From Arion vulgaris (lineage: Eukaryota > Mollusca > Gastropoda > Stylommatophora > Arionidae), in assembly GCA_020796225.1 (NCBI GenBank), contig CM036755.1, positions 82,281,150 through 82,345,149 on the forward strand: a stretch of 64,000 nt of DNA, read 5' to 3'. Position numbers and translations under genes: made by a program. Under the pieces are notes generated by a model. The model saw only the letters and a program-made list of their open reading frames with translations. It was not told where the DNA came from and did not search any database. Position 1 is the first letter of the stretch. Every line of letters starts with the position of its first letter. Shown in pieces: positions 23,301-33,524 of this stretch.

Positions 23301-23880
23301 ACAGAACTGAATGAGTTCGAAACGGGCCCCCGATGAACTAACGCGCACACTCAAACGCACCGTCATTCAGTGGATACCATCACACTGTAACGTAAGGGGA
23401 AACGAAGCAGCCGACAAACTAGCTAAAGAAGGCGGGCGAATACCTCAGACTGATCTCGAGATCAGTTATGAGGAAGCCAAAACAACCATTGGCTCGCACT
23501 ATAGAAACAAATGGACAAAAGACCATCCTCAGTATACCAACAGCGACGGATACTATGGTCTCTCTCGTAGTGAACAAATTGCCATACTTCGCCTCCATAC
23601 CGGCCACAACAAGCTCCGAGCACACATGTTCCGCAAATTTAAGATTGGCACAACTAGCCTGTGCCCCTGCTAAAAGGCGGACATGATGGCAGAACACGTT
23701 CTGCAAGACTGTCAACGGTTAGCAGGTATAAGAAAAAACATGGCCCCAAAACACAGAGCTTCAGAGAAGCTGACGGAGGAACAGAGTCCCTTTAAACCAC
23801 GGTAAAATTCATGATAAAAGTTGGTCCATCAGTCTAGGTCGGGAACGCAAGAGAGAGAGAGAGATCACAGATTATACTAA
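20346..23880 (+). mobile_element. Jockey/I-like non-LTR retrotransposon (RT + RNase H), interrupted
   Basis: RT motifs in order: 'LRKSPGKDGITN' (~20660), 'NKLDPASYRPISLLSCMGKL' (~20830), 'LVDMEKAFDTIW' (~21045), 'GVPQGGVLSPILF' (~21220), 'YADDLAIW' with the catalytic YADD (~21310), 'TPTYLGVTLDRKLTW' (~21530). RNase H follows: 'HMYTDGSANNAISGGGIV' (~23060), 'EAEAIKAAAEIIL', 'VIQWIPSHCNVRGNEAADKL' (~23370). A C-terminal Cys-rich piece ends near 23680. The 21042-21786 frame is well preserved. A TTAA-flanked element splits the ORF at 21787, and stops and frameshifts elsewhere show decay. The 5' end and ORF1 are missing. Confidence 0.9.
21791..22645 (+). mobile_element. TTAA-flanked element T, copy 2
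   Basis: Inserted in the retrotransposon ORF above: TTAA at 21787-90 on the left, TTAT after ~22645 on the right. Removing the element plus one target copy brings the upstream 'NRAMRI' frame into register with 'ITEAMKSKLI', so the ends are exact to a base or two. It is about 855 bp, with termini CCCAACGGGACTGC and (reverse) CCTTTCGCCCTGTATT. The reading frame 21864-22109 matches copy 1 at most residues. Confidence 0.85.
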
Positions 23881-24890
23881 AATGAATGGTAATCTGTTTC
23901 ACTTCATTTCTAGCAAAACAAAAAAACCATGTTATCACCATGTTTACACTTGAATTCTACTAATTTTTCAGTTAATATAAAAGTCAAAAAGGAACGTAAA
24001 GTAACTGACAAGCAGCGAAATATAAAATAGTTTTTTAAACAACGATACATATATACATTATTAAGATATTGTCTTTTGAAAGGCCTTGCATACGGAATGA
24101 TTTAACTATTACAATACGCATACTAAAACCGCCTTTTTGTGCACTGTTTTTGAGGAACAGATTTTAAGGTGAATGTGTCCTTACAAAATTTGTCATAACT
24201 TTCTTACATTCAACAGCAGAGATAAACTGCCTACACCAAAATGTGCGTATTTGAAAGATCTATTACAAACACCCACTTCTTGCTGTATTTGAATTATAAA
24301 AATACACTTAAAACATTAAATGTATTTAGGCAATGAAAAAAATATAATTAAAAATTTTGAGTAAAGATGTGAACTTGCCAACATGTGTAAGCTTTCCAAT
24401 GGTCCAAAGCTAACAAACATCAGTTCCTTAGAATATCCATTTCTACACAACATATTCACGTTTCATCCTTTTCTGTTCAAAGAATTTGATTATATGACAG
24501 TTCGACACATCTGGCTCCTACTTTGAAGATACACCCCTTCTTCATTAGCATTACTGCTAATTTTATTTAAATTGCCAGAATATCTAATATAAAATCCGAT
24601 TCCAAATCATCACTAACTACTATCTGTTACTGTCCTCACTAGATTCACCATTATTATCATTGTTAATTCATGAATAAATAAGTTGTGAGGCTTGAGCTGC
24701 TAACAGTCGCTGTTGACGATCATTACTAGCAATTGCTGCAAATAGTTTTCTTGTTTACACTTACAAAATGATTAAAAAATTAAAAACATATCACTCTAAC
24801 ATGAGGTAAACAATGTTTTGGAGCGGACAGAAATAGAATGGAACAGGAAATGACTTTTACACGGTGTATATGCAAAAATAGTCCTCTATG
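23881..24890. other. AT-rich, no gene seen
   Basis: About 1 kb with no recognised exon, RNA gene, transposon border or tandem repeat on either strand. Confidence 0.5.
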
Positions 24891-26548
24891 ATATATTGGT
24901 TATTGGTTACTAAACTGACGTCATTGCACTCCAGGCAGACCCATAGGTGCTCAGTCTCCCCCAACACATATCGAAGAGTATGCATACTGATGGTTCCTGT
25001 GGCTCGCTGATTAAACACACCTCTCACTCTGCCTCTCAGGCATCCAGTTCGACTTGAACAACGGTAACTCCAAACTGCCTAAATCGCTTGATCGATTCAA
25101 CATCGATTTTAGTGTCCTCATCAAAGAGGTAGTCGCGAAGAGACCAAAGAATATCCCCTTATCCATCTTCAACTCCCCAACAATCGATGCTGTTGATGCA
25201 AGCCTGTCCGCTCTCTCATTACCGTAAACACCTGCATGCCCAGGACAGTATATCCACGTAAGCCGCTGGAGGTTAGAAACTTCTATAAACGACATCCACT
25301 CATACCGAAACTTGCCCTTCTGGATCTTATGAAGCATCGACTGAGTTACATACAACTGCCCCAGTAAATGAATTCCCAGAGTTCCAATGGAGGGCAGCAG
25401 TATCGGCCTCAACCTCCATCTTCATACTAGAAGTAGTTGTCCTGTATGCCCCACTTCGCTCTGCAACAACCCTACCATGCGCATTAGCCAAGAAACCCCA
25501 GCCGGACATCTCACCATGTTGAACTGACCCATCAGTATATACAACAACATCATCATCCCTTGCATTATCTTCTATCAGCTGCTTAACTGCGAGATCAGCC
25601 TTCATGTTGCCCCAATCTCTACATTCTCTTCCAAGAGTAATGATAACGTTGAGATAGTTAGTCATGCTACCATCTGTTGGGATCCATTCTTCCCATTTTG
25701 GTAGGGTCGCAACCGTAGTCATCTGGCCAATTGTTCTCTCAGCCTGGGCCATCCATGACATGCCACGCTTGATTCTCGTGCCCTTAACATCATTAGTGTT
25801 CTTGTGTAGTGGATGTCTCTTATCCACAGTAACCCGATATATGCCTTGGTTTGGGCGATTGCATGACGGGAGCGTAGTGACAGAAGGCCAAGCATATATC
25901 TCATCTTTACAATGGCGGTTTCTCTAGTGCAGCCCAGGACTATACGCATACCTTCATTCTGAACCCGTTCGAGTCGTTTACATTGGGATCTTGATATCGT
26001 AAGAATTCCGAGTCCGTAATCTACCACTGACCTAACCAGTTGACCGAACAAAGGGCAAGTAGTCTCTGCTCAAGGTGTGCGGCCACCATAACTTTAAGTG
26101 CCGCAAGACCACGCTTGCACCGTTGTATCGTCTGTTCAATATGGTGTTTGAAAGATAGACTACGATCAAAGGTTATCCCAAGATAGCGCAGCCTGTCTCT
26201 GTGCTCGATGGTATGGTCATCAAATATTACACGGGTAGGTCAGCCTTGACTATGTGATTATTCAACGAGCACCACAACATACACGCTTTTCAGGATTGAC
26301 CTGAGAGCGAGACTCTCTACACCAACCCGAGATGGTACGCAATGTTTTCTGAATGTCGTCAACCATCTCTTGTCTATCTGACCCAGTCCTATATATTAAG
26401 ATATCATCTGCAAATGTCAATGTCCGACCCAATCCGGCTGGCTGAATTTTAGCTACATTTGTTGTGTAACTATTAAACAACACGGGTGATAGAGGAGAAC
26501 CCTGGGGTAATCCCGGACATATACGTGCAGGATCCGATGTCCATTTTC

Positions 26549-26665
26549 CTAAACGTAGTGCAACGGTTCTCTCCATTAGAGAAGCAGCTATCCAGTTCAC
26601 CAGCCAAGGATTAACTTCACATTTAATCAAAGAGCGCACCATTATTGAAAAATTCACCTTGTTAT
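26549..26665. repeat. 117-bp direct repeat, left copy
   Basis: Identical by eye to 26887-27003. It is a piece of the family F RT coding region (the 'FSIMVRSLIKCEVNPWLVNW' segment) repeated on each side of a SINE. Confidence 0.9.
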
Positions 26666-26886
26666 TGAAAAAAAAATTTTTTTCCGATCCAGAAGCACTT
26701 GAGCTTTTCAGCTCTTCTGCTCGGTGCTATGGACATCGTAACCCTTCAGTTCGGTGCCACGAACACCGTAAATCTGGGGAATCTGTGGCTTTTTCTGCCA
26801 TCCCGCGAATTGAACCCGCACACACAGAGGGATAGTCACCCGTAGTCCAACGCGCTACGAACACGCTGGGCAGGCGGGCCATGTTT
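26666..26886 (-). repeat. tRNA-derived SINE inside RT, between 117-bp repeats
   Basis: Read on the minus strand, it opens with a tRNA-like head (GTAGCGCGTTGGACTACGGG; box B GGTTCAATTCG, complementary to 26806-26816). It continues with a 'ggtgttcgtggcaccgaac' body and ends in an A7-T9 run. It is 221 bp and absent from the related RT copy at 44774-45493, which reads straight through this point. Confidence 0.75.
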
Positions 26887-27003
26887 CTAAACGTAGTGCA
26901 ACGGTTCTCTCCATTAGAGAAGCAGCTATCCAGTTCACCAGCCAAGGATTAACTTCACATTTAATCAAAGAGCGCACCATTATTGAAAAATTCACCTTGT
27001 TAT
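26887..27003. repeat. 117-bp direct repeat, right copy
   Basis: Same sequence as 26549-26665. The RT reading frame continues from this copy into upstream RT sequence, and from the left copy into downstream RT sequence. The pair is therefore a duplication of the target, not part of the SINE. Confidence 0.9.
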
Positions 27004-27260
27004 AAGCATCCTCCAAGTCGATGGCCACAGCAACAGTCTCTTGCTTGGATTGGAAGCCTTCATAAACATCATATGCAAACGTGCCAGCATTGTCCCATGT
27101 CCCTTTCATTGGCCGGTAGCTACCCAAAGTGTCAGGGGGGATGTGGTCATTCTCTAAGTGACACATTACCTTTCTGGCCACTATCTTCTCTAGTAATTTG
27201 CCATATACATTTAGCAAGGTGAGTATGTTGTAGCTACTGAGCAGTTTAGGATCCTTCTTG

Positions 27261-27534
27261 ATTAAACATATTAATATTAATACGATATATTAACAACTGG
27301 TTAGAACCATACGGTACGTGAAGTGACTTTTCGTAAAATGAGAACTAACTTTATGGTTTGTCAGATCGCGTTTCGTATTCTAAGAGTTTAAGTAAGTTCT
27401 GAGATAGATCAGTTTGTTGTGTTTAATTGTTTGCTTTTGTTCTCAGATAAGGTTTACTTTGTTGTGAGATTAGTTGTCTTGATGTTGTGAATTGTTTATC
27501 TCTGTTGTTAGTTAAGTATTTCTTAACCTGTGTT
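27261..27534. other. No gene seen
   Basis: T-rich stretch with loosely repeated 'tgttgtgagatta'/'tgttgttagttaa' phrases. No exon or element border recognised. Confidence 0.4.
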
Positions 27535-27905
27535 ATTGGGGCTCTCAAGGGGAGCAAAGAATAATAACACTGCGATATACATGGCATGTCGTAAGAAGCG
27601 ACTGAGGTAGATTATTGGTTTCTAAACTGACGTCATTGCACTCTGGGCAGACCCATAGGTGCTCAGTCTCCCCAACAGATATCAAAGAGTATGCATACTG
27701 ATAGTTCCCGTGGCTTGCGATTGAGGTAGGGGCCTAGGGAAGCTACCCTAATAAATAAAAAGCTTCATAGAAATCAAATTTGCTGGCCTACTTGTAGGCG
27801 CATAACTAGCACAACATACAATTGCTCTTAAGCTCAGATCACATACCGATTACAAAGAGTGGTTTAGTAAGTGGTCGATATGGAGCGTCCGAAGAAGAAG
27901 AGTTA
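27535..27905 (+). repeat. SINE-like family A with nested family F fragment
   Basis: Head 'caaggggagcaaagaataataacactg' and 'catgtcgtaagaagcgactgaggtag', tail 'gtccgaagaagaagag'. About 107 bp of family F 3' sequence (27608-27714, starting 'attattggtttctaaactgacg') sits inside and is flanked by 'ga.tgaggtag' duplicates. Confidence 0.8.
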
Positions 27906-27991
27906 TGTATTCAAAAATCTTTGTAGATACTTAGATTTAAAGAGATAACATAACTGTGTATGAAATGTTTTGAGAATATTTTTTTCCATAG

Positions 27992-28150
27992 CTTGCCCAC
28001 ATGGAAACTCGAGCAAAGACTGCAGACCCAAGTGTTCTCAGTTTTGTATTGTACCGGACAGTACTAATACGTCAGTCATCTGTAATGATACCAATGGTAC
28101 ATGCCTGCATGGATGCCTGGACGGTTTCACTACCTCTGGGTGTAATGAGA
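27992..28150 (+). CDS. EGF-like exon 1 (53 codons, variant type)
   Basis: Acceptor 'ttttttccatag', donor GTACGT. Enters with 2 bases and leaves with 1, so phase 1-1. Eight cysteines; starts CPHGNSSKDCRPKCSQFC. It differs from the main type by a longer C4-C5 loop (11 residues) and by 'TCLHGCLDGF' where others have 'TCECQSGY'. It carries the most N-glycosylation sequons of any module (NSS, NTS, NDT, NGT, NES). It has no tryptophan before the last cysteine. First of the array and the most diverged, consistent with the N-terminal position. Confidence 0.85.
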
Positions 28151-28199
28151 GTACGTTCCTATTTACCAATTGAAAGTTCCTGAAAAATGTCATCTTTCT

Positions 28200-28680
28200 C
28201 CTTTTCTTTTCATGTTTTGATTTATTGATTTATTGAGTCAAAATTGATTTATTGATTGATAGGACCATCATCATTGCACTTAGATGAGTAACCATGTCTG
28301 CTCAAATCTCTTGCACTGGAAAATCGCAGCTGCAGTGCACAAGCTCCATAGCACCAACGAGGGTCCCCAATGTAATTTGGAAGATGGTGAAGCAGTTTTG
28401 TACAAATTTTATTTTTTAATCTTTTCTAATAAATTTTGCTGGGCAGCTGCTTTCCAGCCTGCTCATCGATTTTGAACAGCCAAGGGTTCTTTTACATGCT
28501 CAACTTCAACACCGGACCTACATTTTATGATCTGTCTTCGATAGGACTTGGAACTCAATCTCACCTATACTGAGAGCAGGGATCTATTGAAAAATATTCC
28601 AATGGTTCCACGAAGGTGCGAACCTGTTCCCTTTGACAGGAGAGACGTGCACCTAACCTCTATGCCATAGAGACCCCCTT
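28200..28680 (-). repeat. SINE family C
   Basis: Reverse-orientation copy: 'accatcatcattgcactta', 'catgtctgctcaaatctctt' and 'ctctatgccatagagacccc' (tRNA head at right). The left end carries a 'gatttattgattgat' tail. Confidence 0.75.
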
Positions 28681-28869
28681 TTTTATGTGCAACGCTGGCT
28701 GGTGTAGGCGATAATGTACCTCTATAACTTTCTAAGAGTAATGCTCCAGTACCATCTATCTTTGTGAGGTCACTGATAACAGGCTGTACAAACTGCAGTG
28801 GAAATTGTGCGACTGGAGGCCAGCTTGAGCCAAATATTGTTGGTAAGCACAGTGTGCTGGTTGGACTAC

Positions 28870-29010
28870 TGAAAATCAGGATTCTTTACTTGGGAACTTA
28901 AATTACAAGTACCTCTGAAGTCAGAGTAAGGCTCACCTGAATGGGGCACTGGTGATAAGGAGAACAAGCCTTCATGCAAAAATCAGTCAGTGACGCCATG
29001 ACTACGCTTG
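28870..29010 (-). repeat. SINE-like family I fragment
   Basis: Shares 'tacctctgaagtcagagtaag', 'acaagccttcatgcaaaaatcagtcag' (split across the phrase) and 'gaattcataacag' with copies at 30345, 31830, 34235 and 60550 and with the fuller copy at 63601-63929. Confidence 0.6.
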
Positions 29011-29156
29011 AATTCATAACAGACAAACATTTAAACATCTCTTTGTTATTCCCTGGTCTTTTCTGTTTTGTTTTAATTATTTGTGTCTGTTGTCATGACA
29101 TCCCAAAGAAAGTATGAGTCAATGCTTATGTTATCTGAGTCAGGAAGTGAAGTTTG

Positions 29157-29522
29157 AGCTATTGGCATGGTCTCCAATAACACACGGCTGGCTGGCTCAG
29201 GTAAACATTCTAGGAAATAAGACCACAACTGTCGCATGATCTTCACATTTCAGTGTTGTTGTATATAGACTAATTCATTTTAAAAACAATACAACATGCT
29301 AAATCAAGGTTATATTATGTTACACACTAAGTTTAAAGTTAAGAAATATCAGTATTATTAACATTTTTCATCAATAAATAACCAAGAACATAGAATTGTG
29401 TAAAATTGCAAAACAATGCGTGCAGTGTTCTCTCAAACATATACAAAAACCACCCCCAATTAAACAGGAATTTTCAATTTCCCATCTTAGCTAGTCGGCC
29501 TTCTGTTACCGGGGGCCACAGC
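29157..29522 (+). repeat. Dispersed repeat G, second copy
   Basis: Gapped match to 12556-13060 over its whole length and lacking that copy's extra segment. It ends 'ttaccgggggccaca'. Confidence 0.65.
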
Positions 29523-29544
29523 TTTTGGCTACAAGTTTATGAAC

Positions 29545-29700
29545 ACAGTCACTACTGAATTGAAAAATCATGATGTGGCAAAATTAATTTTTGTTCACAT
29601 TTTCCAGTTTGAAAAATATATAAACTTCATCCAATTAACAAATGTTTACTAAACTCTCAATCGGGCAACGAGTTAGAAATAGATATCTTTGATATAGATA
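29545..29700. repeat. Intronic block shared with 60720-60900
   Basis: Starts 'attgaaaaatcatgatgt' and includes 'ttgaaaaatatat', 'tcaat.g.gcaa' and 'aa.tgcaaattgg.ca'. The counterpart lies upstream of exon 16. Since both precede EGF exons, it looks like intron carried along in an exon duplication and not a mobile repeat. Confidence 0.5.
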
Positions 29701-29840
29701 AAAACTGCAAATTGGACCAGAAAGTGACCTGTAGGACTTTAAGACATAGACATTTTCTGAACTAAAGTACTTGAAGTGCTGATCTTGTATCTAATATTTA
29801 AATGATTATATATTCAATATTATTGTTACTGCCCATTCAG

Positions 29841-29987
29841 GCTGTCCATCTGGAACATTTGGTGAGGGCTGCAAATCAAACTGCTCTCAGTTCTGTGTGC
29901 TAGGCAAGAGGAACAAACCAGAATGTGATCACATCAATGGAACTTGTGAATGTCAAAGTGGATATGAGCCACCGTGGTGTAATCAGA
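29841..29987 (+). CDS. EGF-like exon 2 (49 codons)
   Basis: Acceptor 'tgcccattcag', donor GTAAGT, phase 1-1. Eight cysteines: starts CPSGTFGEGCKSNCSQFC, then 'VLGKRNKPECDHINGT' and ends with PPWCNQ. The C4-C5 loop is shorter than in exon 1. One NGT sequon. Closest relative by eye is exon 15 ('VLGSKNKPECDHINGT'). Confidence 0.95.
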
Positions 29988-30009
29988 GTAAGTCTTAGTA
30001 TAAATAATA

Positions 30010-30300
30010 TCATAATTTCTTTTGTACCCTTATACATTCATTACATAGCGCCTGCAAGCAATTTCTCCATTCCGCTGTATTCTGGGCAACTCGCTCAATC
30101 TCCTCCATGGAACTGAGACCAATATTTCTTGCCTCTCTCAGCAAAGTTTGCTTCAGGATCTCCCTAGGTAGTCCTCTCTTTCTTGAATCCTTTGCATTCC
30201 ACTTCAATTCCTGCTTTGATATTCTTTGTATTCTTTGATCATTCTTCTCAAGGTGTGGTCCAACATATCTCCATCTTCTCTTAGTATACTTCACATATAT
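30010..30300 (-). mobile_element. Non-LTR retrotransposon C-terminal tail
   Basis: The minus-strand frame reads 'YTKRRWRYVGPHLEKNDQRI', 'AKDSRKRGLPREILKQTLL' and 'ERVAQNTAEWRNCLQALC'. It is the best-preserved of the related tails at 1210 and 5582 and begins 20 bp after the exon 2 donor. Confidence 0.8.
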
Positions 30301-30344
30301 TTGTCAATTGTTGTGTGTATTTTTTCTAGTTCACCTGTTATTAA

Positions 30345-30483
30345 TTTGGGCATAGTCATGGCACATAATATGGTGCTTCTGACTGATTTTTGCATGAAGG
30401 CTTGTTTTGAAACCAGTGCTTCTCGTCATTCAGGCTAGACTTACTCCAACTTCAGAGGTACTTGTAATTTAGATCCCCAAGTA
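30345..30483 (+). repeat. SINE-like family I fragment
   Basis: Holds 'ctgactgatttttgcatgaag', 'cgtcattcaggctagactta' and 'cttcagaggtacttgtaattt' (the last over 20 bp only in part), the shared family I core. Confidence 0.6.
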
Positions 30484-30484
30484 A

Positions 30485-30745
30485 AAGATTTCTTCTTCGA
30501 ACGTTCCAAATATCAACTACTTGTTAACCACTCTTTGTGATTTGTATGTGATCTGAGCCTAAGAGCGATTGTACGTTGTGCCAATTATGCGTCTACAAGT
30601 AGGCTAGCACAGCCGATTTCTGTGACACCTTTTATTTATTAGGGTAGCTTCCCTTGGTTCTTACCTCAGTCGCTTCTTACGACATGACTTGTATGTCAAA
30701 GTGTTACTGTTTTTTGCTTCCCTTGTGGACCTCAGCAACACACAG
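30485..30745 (-). repeat. SINE-like family A, near full length
   Basis: Tail side 'cttcttcgaacgttccaaat', body 'gagcctaagagcgattgtacg' and 'gcgtctacaagtaggct', head 'gtcgcttcttacgacatg' and 'gtgttactgttttttgcttccc', ending 'cagcaacacacagg'. Confidence 0.85.
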
Positions 30746-30839
30746 GCAATTAAAGAATTTGGGTTTCCTGTAGTTCAACTGCTCATTGTGTGCACTCCAA
30801 AATTGTTGGCCTAAGCTGGCTTTGAACAACGGAATTGTC

Positions 30840-31135
30840 ACTTGTATAGTACTCTCGGCAGGTGGCGACCCATTTCTATTGAGAGAGACTGAACCATATA
30901 TGGTGAAACCTGGTGCAATGAAGTCAATCCTTCGTCTTTAAATTCTCCCAGGCAAGTAGCGAGGTCAACTTGAGTAAGTAATTATTAAAGGAGTCTCTGT
31001 GGCATGAATTGTGTTTAATCATCGAGCCACGGGAACCATAAGTGTGCATACTCTTTGATATCTATTGGGGTAGACTGAACAACTATGGGTCTGACCGGAG
31101 TGCAATGACGTCAGTTTAGTAACCAATAACCAATA
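30840..31135. repeat. Family E SINE and family F retrotransposon tails
   Basis: 30840-30950 shares 'ctcggcagg' and 'cctggtgcaatgaagtcaat' with family E. From about 30990 to 31135 lies the 3' end of family F in the plus direction, ending 'gacgtcagtttagtaaccaat' plus its short tandem tail. Confidence 0.6.
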
Positions 31136-31137
31136 AA

Positions 31138-31720
31138 GAAGTCTTTGTGGCATGGAGATAAAGTGCTTGCCTCTTGCTTCAAATGTGCTCGGTTCATTCC
31201 CAGCATGGAGCGAACAGATATTTTTCAAATATCTCTGATCTCATTGTAGGTTAGATCAAGTTCTAAACCCTATCGAAGGAGGATGATAACACATAGGTCC
31301 CATATTAAAGTTGAACACTTAACTCTTAGTAGACCAGGGCAAAAGTCACGTTTTTACAAGCGCTTTCACGTTTTTATAACTAAACGCCACTTAGCGTGGC
31401 GGAATGTAAAAGCACGTCCACTTCAAATGCCACTTAGCGTGACGCTTGGTCCACTAAGAGTTAAAGAACCTTTGTCTGTTGAAAATTGATGAGAGTAGGC
31501 TGCAAAATCACTGCCTGAGCAAAAGTCATTAAAACGATTCAAATAAAATTCCAACAAAAGTTTTGCTGTCTTTAAAATTACATCATTGGCCTCTCGCCAA
31601 TGCTATAGAGTTTGTGCACTGCTGCTGTGATTTTCCAGTGTAAGAAAAAGATAGGAACACCACACATGGTTATTCAACGAAATGCAGTAATGATGGTCGA
31701 ATCAATTAACCAATAAATAG
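31138..31720 (+). repeat. SINE family C with nested TTAA MITE
   Basis: Head 'tctttgtggcatggagataaag' (box A-like), box B-like GGTTCATTCCC, body and 'cacacatggttattcaacga' end. The family's 'cacttaa.agaac' site is split by the MITE at 31323-31460. Confidence 0.8.
31323..31460. mobile_element. piggyBac-like MITE D, 138 bp
   Basis: TTAA on both sides (31319-22, 31461-64). Inverted termini CTCTTAGTAGACCAGG and CTCTTAGTGGACCAAG. Subterminal copies of the hairpin motif CGCCAC-TTAGC-GTGGCG. The host SINE supplies the empty-site sequence, confirming precise TTAA insertion. Confidence 0.9.
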
Positions 31721-31829
31721 GTTCGGTGATAGTGAAGTTGGTAACATTCTGCTCTAGTGACCACATGCTGTAAAACTTGTCAGTCTGACCAAAAATTCTT
31801 GATATGCACATGGTACACGGTTGGATTAC

Positions 31830-31970
31830 AAGAAACCCTGATACTTTACTTGAGGATCTAAATAACAAATACCTCTGAAGTCGGAGTAAAGCTAGACTGA
31901 ATATTGAGAAACATTGTTGATAAAACAAGCCTTCACATAAACATCCATCAAAGACATCATATTATGTGCA
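31830..31970 (-). repeat. SINE-like family I fragment
   Basis: Shares 'tttacttgaggatctaaata', 'tacctctgaagtcggagtaa' and 'aacaagccttcac' with family I. Confidence 0.55.
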
Positions 31971-32274
31971 ATGACTACACCTCAACTCTCTCACTCCGTA
32001 ATTTGTATTTTACTTGCAGATGCTTTTGTATTGCAATATATATGGAATCAGCCAGTGTTCTAGCTTTGCATAGTCTTAATAAAATATGTGAGCCAGTATA
32101 TCGGTTCAGAAGGTTGAATGGGCTATTTCATAGTGTTTGAAGGAGAAAAAAAATCAATCAATCAATCAACAGATTTTATGTTTTCTATAAATATTTCTTT
32201 GATGCAGAATCATTGAATACATTCATGATGTTTATAAATATCAATTAAATTGATAAAATATTTTATCCATTCAG

Positions 32275-32421
32275 CATGTCTAGGCAGCAAGTTTGGTGAA
32301 GGTTGCAAATCTACTTGTTCTCAGTTCTGTGTCTTAGATAAGAGGACTAAACCAGGATGTCATTACGTTAATGGAACTTGTGAATGTCAAAGTGGATATG
32401 AAACTCCTTGGTGTAATCAGA
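32275..32421 (+). CDS. EGF-like exon 3 (49 codons)
   Basis: Acceptor 'ttttatccattcag', donor GTAAGT, phase 1-1. Eight cysteines, starting CLGSKFGEGCKSTCSQFC. Oddities: Pro after C1 is replaced by Leu, and the C5-C6 loop reads 'CHYVNGTC', keeping the NGT sequon. Ends ETPWCNQ. Confidence 0.93.
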
Positions 32422-32435
32422 GTAAGTTTTAGTAT

Positions 32436-33190
32436 TGGTTATTGATCACTAAACTGATGTCACTGCCCTCCTGGCAGACCCATAGGAACTGAGTCTTCCC
32501 CAACAGATATTGAGGGGGATGTATACTGATGGTTCCTTTGGCTCGCTGGTTAAATACACTCCTCACTCTGACCCTCAAGCATCCAGCTCTACTTGTAATG
32601 CATGTAATTCCAAACTCATGAAATTACTCGATTGATACAATGTCAATTTTAGTGTCCTGATCTAGCAGTAGGTCGCGAAGAGACTGAACAACATCCCTCT
32701 TATTCACCCTTCTTCTTCTTTGAATGCTCCATATTGACCACTTGTTAACCACTCTTTGGGATTTGTATGTAATCTGAGCCTGAGAGCGATTGTATGTTGT
32801 GCCAGTTATGCGCCTACAAGTAGGCCAGCACATCCAATTTCTGCAACGCTTTTTATTTACTAGGGTAGCTTCCCTAGGCCCTCTCTCAGTTGCCTATTAT
32901 GACATGCGTTGTAGGTAGCAGTGTTACTATTCTTTGCTCCCTTCGAGACCCAGCAACACAGAGACAATCCATCCTAAACTCCCTAACAATCGATGCTTTC
33001 GAGGCAAGCATGTCCGCTTTCTTGTTGCAGAGAACTCAAGCATGCTCAGGACAGTAAATCCATGTGAGTCTCCGGAAGTTGGAAACCTCTATAGACGACA
33101 TCCACTCATACCACCACCTGCTATTCTAGAGCTTCCGAAGCATCGACTGAGTGTCAGAAACAACAGTGGTCTGTTACAACATGCTTATAA
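32436..33190 (-). mobile_element. Family F retrotransposon 3' part, split by SINE A
   Basis: Matches 24895-25420 over the RNase H end and 3' UTR ('cactaaactgatgtcactgc', 'aatccatgtgagtctccgga', 'gacgacatccactcatacc'). Interrupted at 32699 by a family A SINE and resumes at about 32966. It begins 14 bp after the exon 3 donor. Confidence 0.8.
32699..32965 (-). repeat. SINE-like family A, near full length, nested
   Basis: 'cttcttctttgaatgctcca', 'gcgcctacaagtaggccagc', 'tagggtagcttccctagg' and head 'tgttactattctttgctccc'. Sits inside the family F fragment. Confidence 0.85.
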
Positions 33191-33323
33191 GCTTGTGCCC
33201 TAACAACTATGCTGTTGTGCCTCTTGGGTATACAATGGGACAAGTAAATAATTCGGATATCTAATATTTTCTGGTTCATCCTCTTGATTTGAAATGACAC
33301 AATATTTCCTGATTCTCACACAG

Positions 33324-33476
33324 CATGTCCAGCAGGAACATATGGCAAAGACTGCAAGTTTAGCTGTTCTCAGTTTTGTATAGCAGACATCAATGGTACA
33401 TCAGTCTGTGACCATGTTAATGGTACTTGTTTGAAAGGATGTCAAGATGGATACACATCACCTTGGTGTAATACAA
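33324..33476 (+). CDS. EGF-like exon 4 (51 codons, variant type)
   Basis: Acceptor 'tctcacacag', donor GTTAGT (weaker than the usual GTAAGT), phase 1-1. Starts CPAGTYGKDCKFSCSQFC. The C6-C7 spacing 'TCLKGCQDGY' matches exon 1, not the 'TCEC' type, so exons 1 and 4 form a subtype. Sequons at 'INGTS', 'VNGTC' and 'CNTS'. A stop lies right after the donor in frame, so splicing is required. Confidence 0.92.
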
Positions 33477-33524
33477 GTTAGTAGCATGTTTTCTTGCAGT
33501 TTGAATGTTATTATATTCATCTTG

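Larger units (their letters stand above)
24895..27260 (-). mobile_element. Non-LTR retrotransposon with RNase H, family F
   Basis: Minus strand, 5'-truncated in RT: 'LLNVYGKLLEKIVARKV' (~27200), 'AVAIDLEDAYNKVNFSIMV' (catalytic-region Asp, ~27010), 'GLPQGSPLSPVLF' (~26500), 'LTFADDILIYRTG' with FADD (~26420). Then a thumb/connector 'CKRLERVQNEGMRIVLGCTR' (~25960), RNase H 'VVVYTDGSVQHGEMSGWGFL' (~25540) and 'WIYCPGHAGVYGNERADRLA' (~25240). The 3' end is a short tandem tail, 'aaccaataaccaata' on the minus strand. Frameshifts lie near 25720, 26060 and 26260. A SINE splits the RT domain. Confidence 0.85.

Noticed and set aside
20259..23715. Host reverse transcriptase or RNase H genes
   Set aside because: Motif order, frameshifts, nested insertions and neighbouring copies show non-LTR retrotransposon ORF2 remnants.
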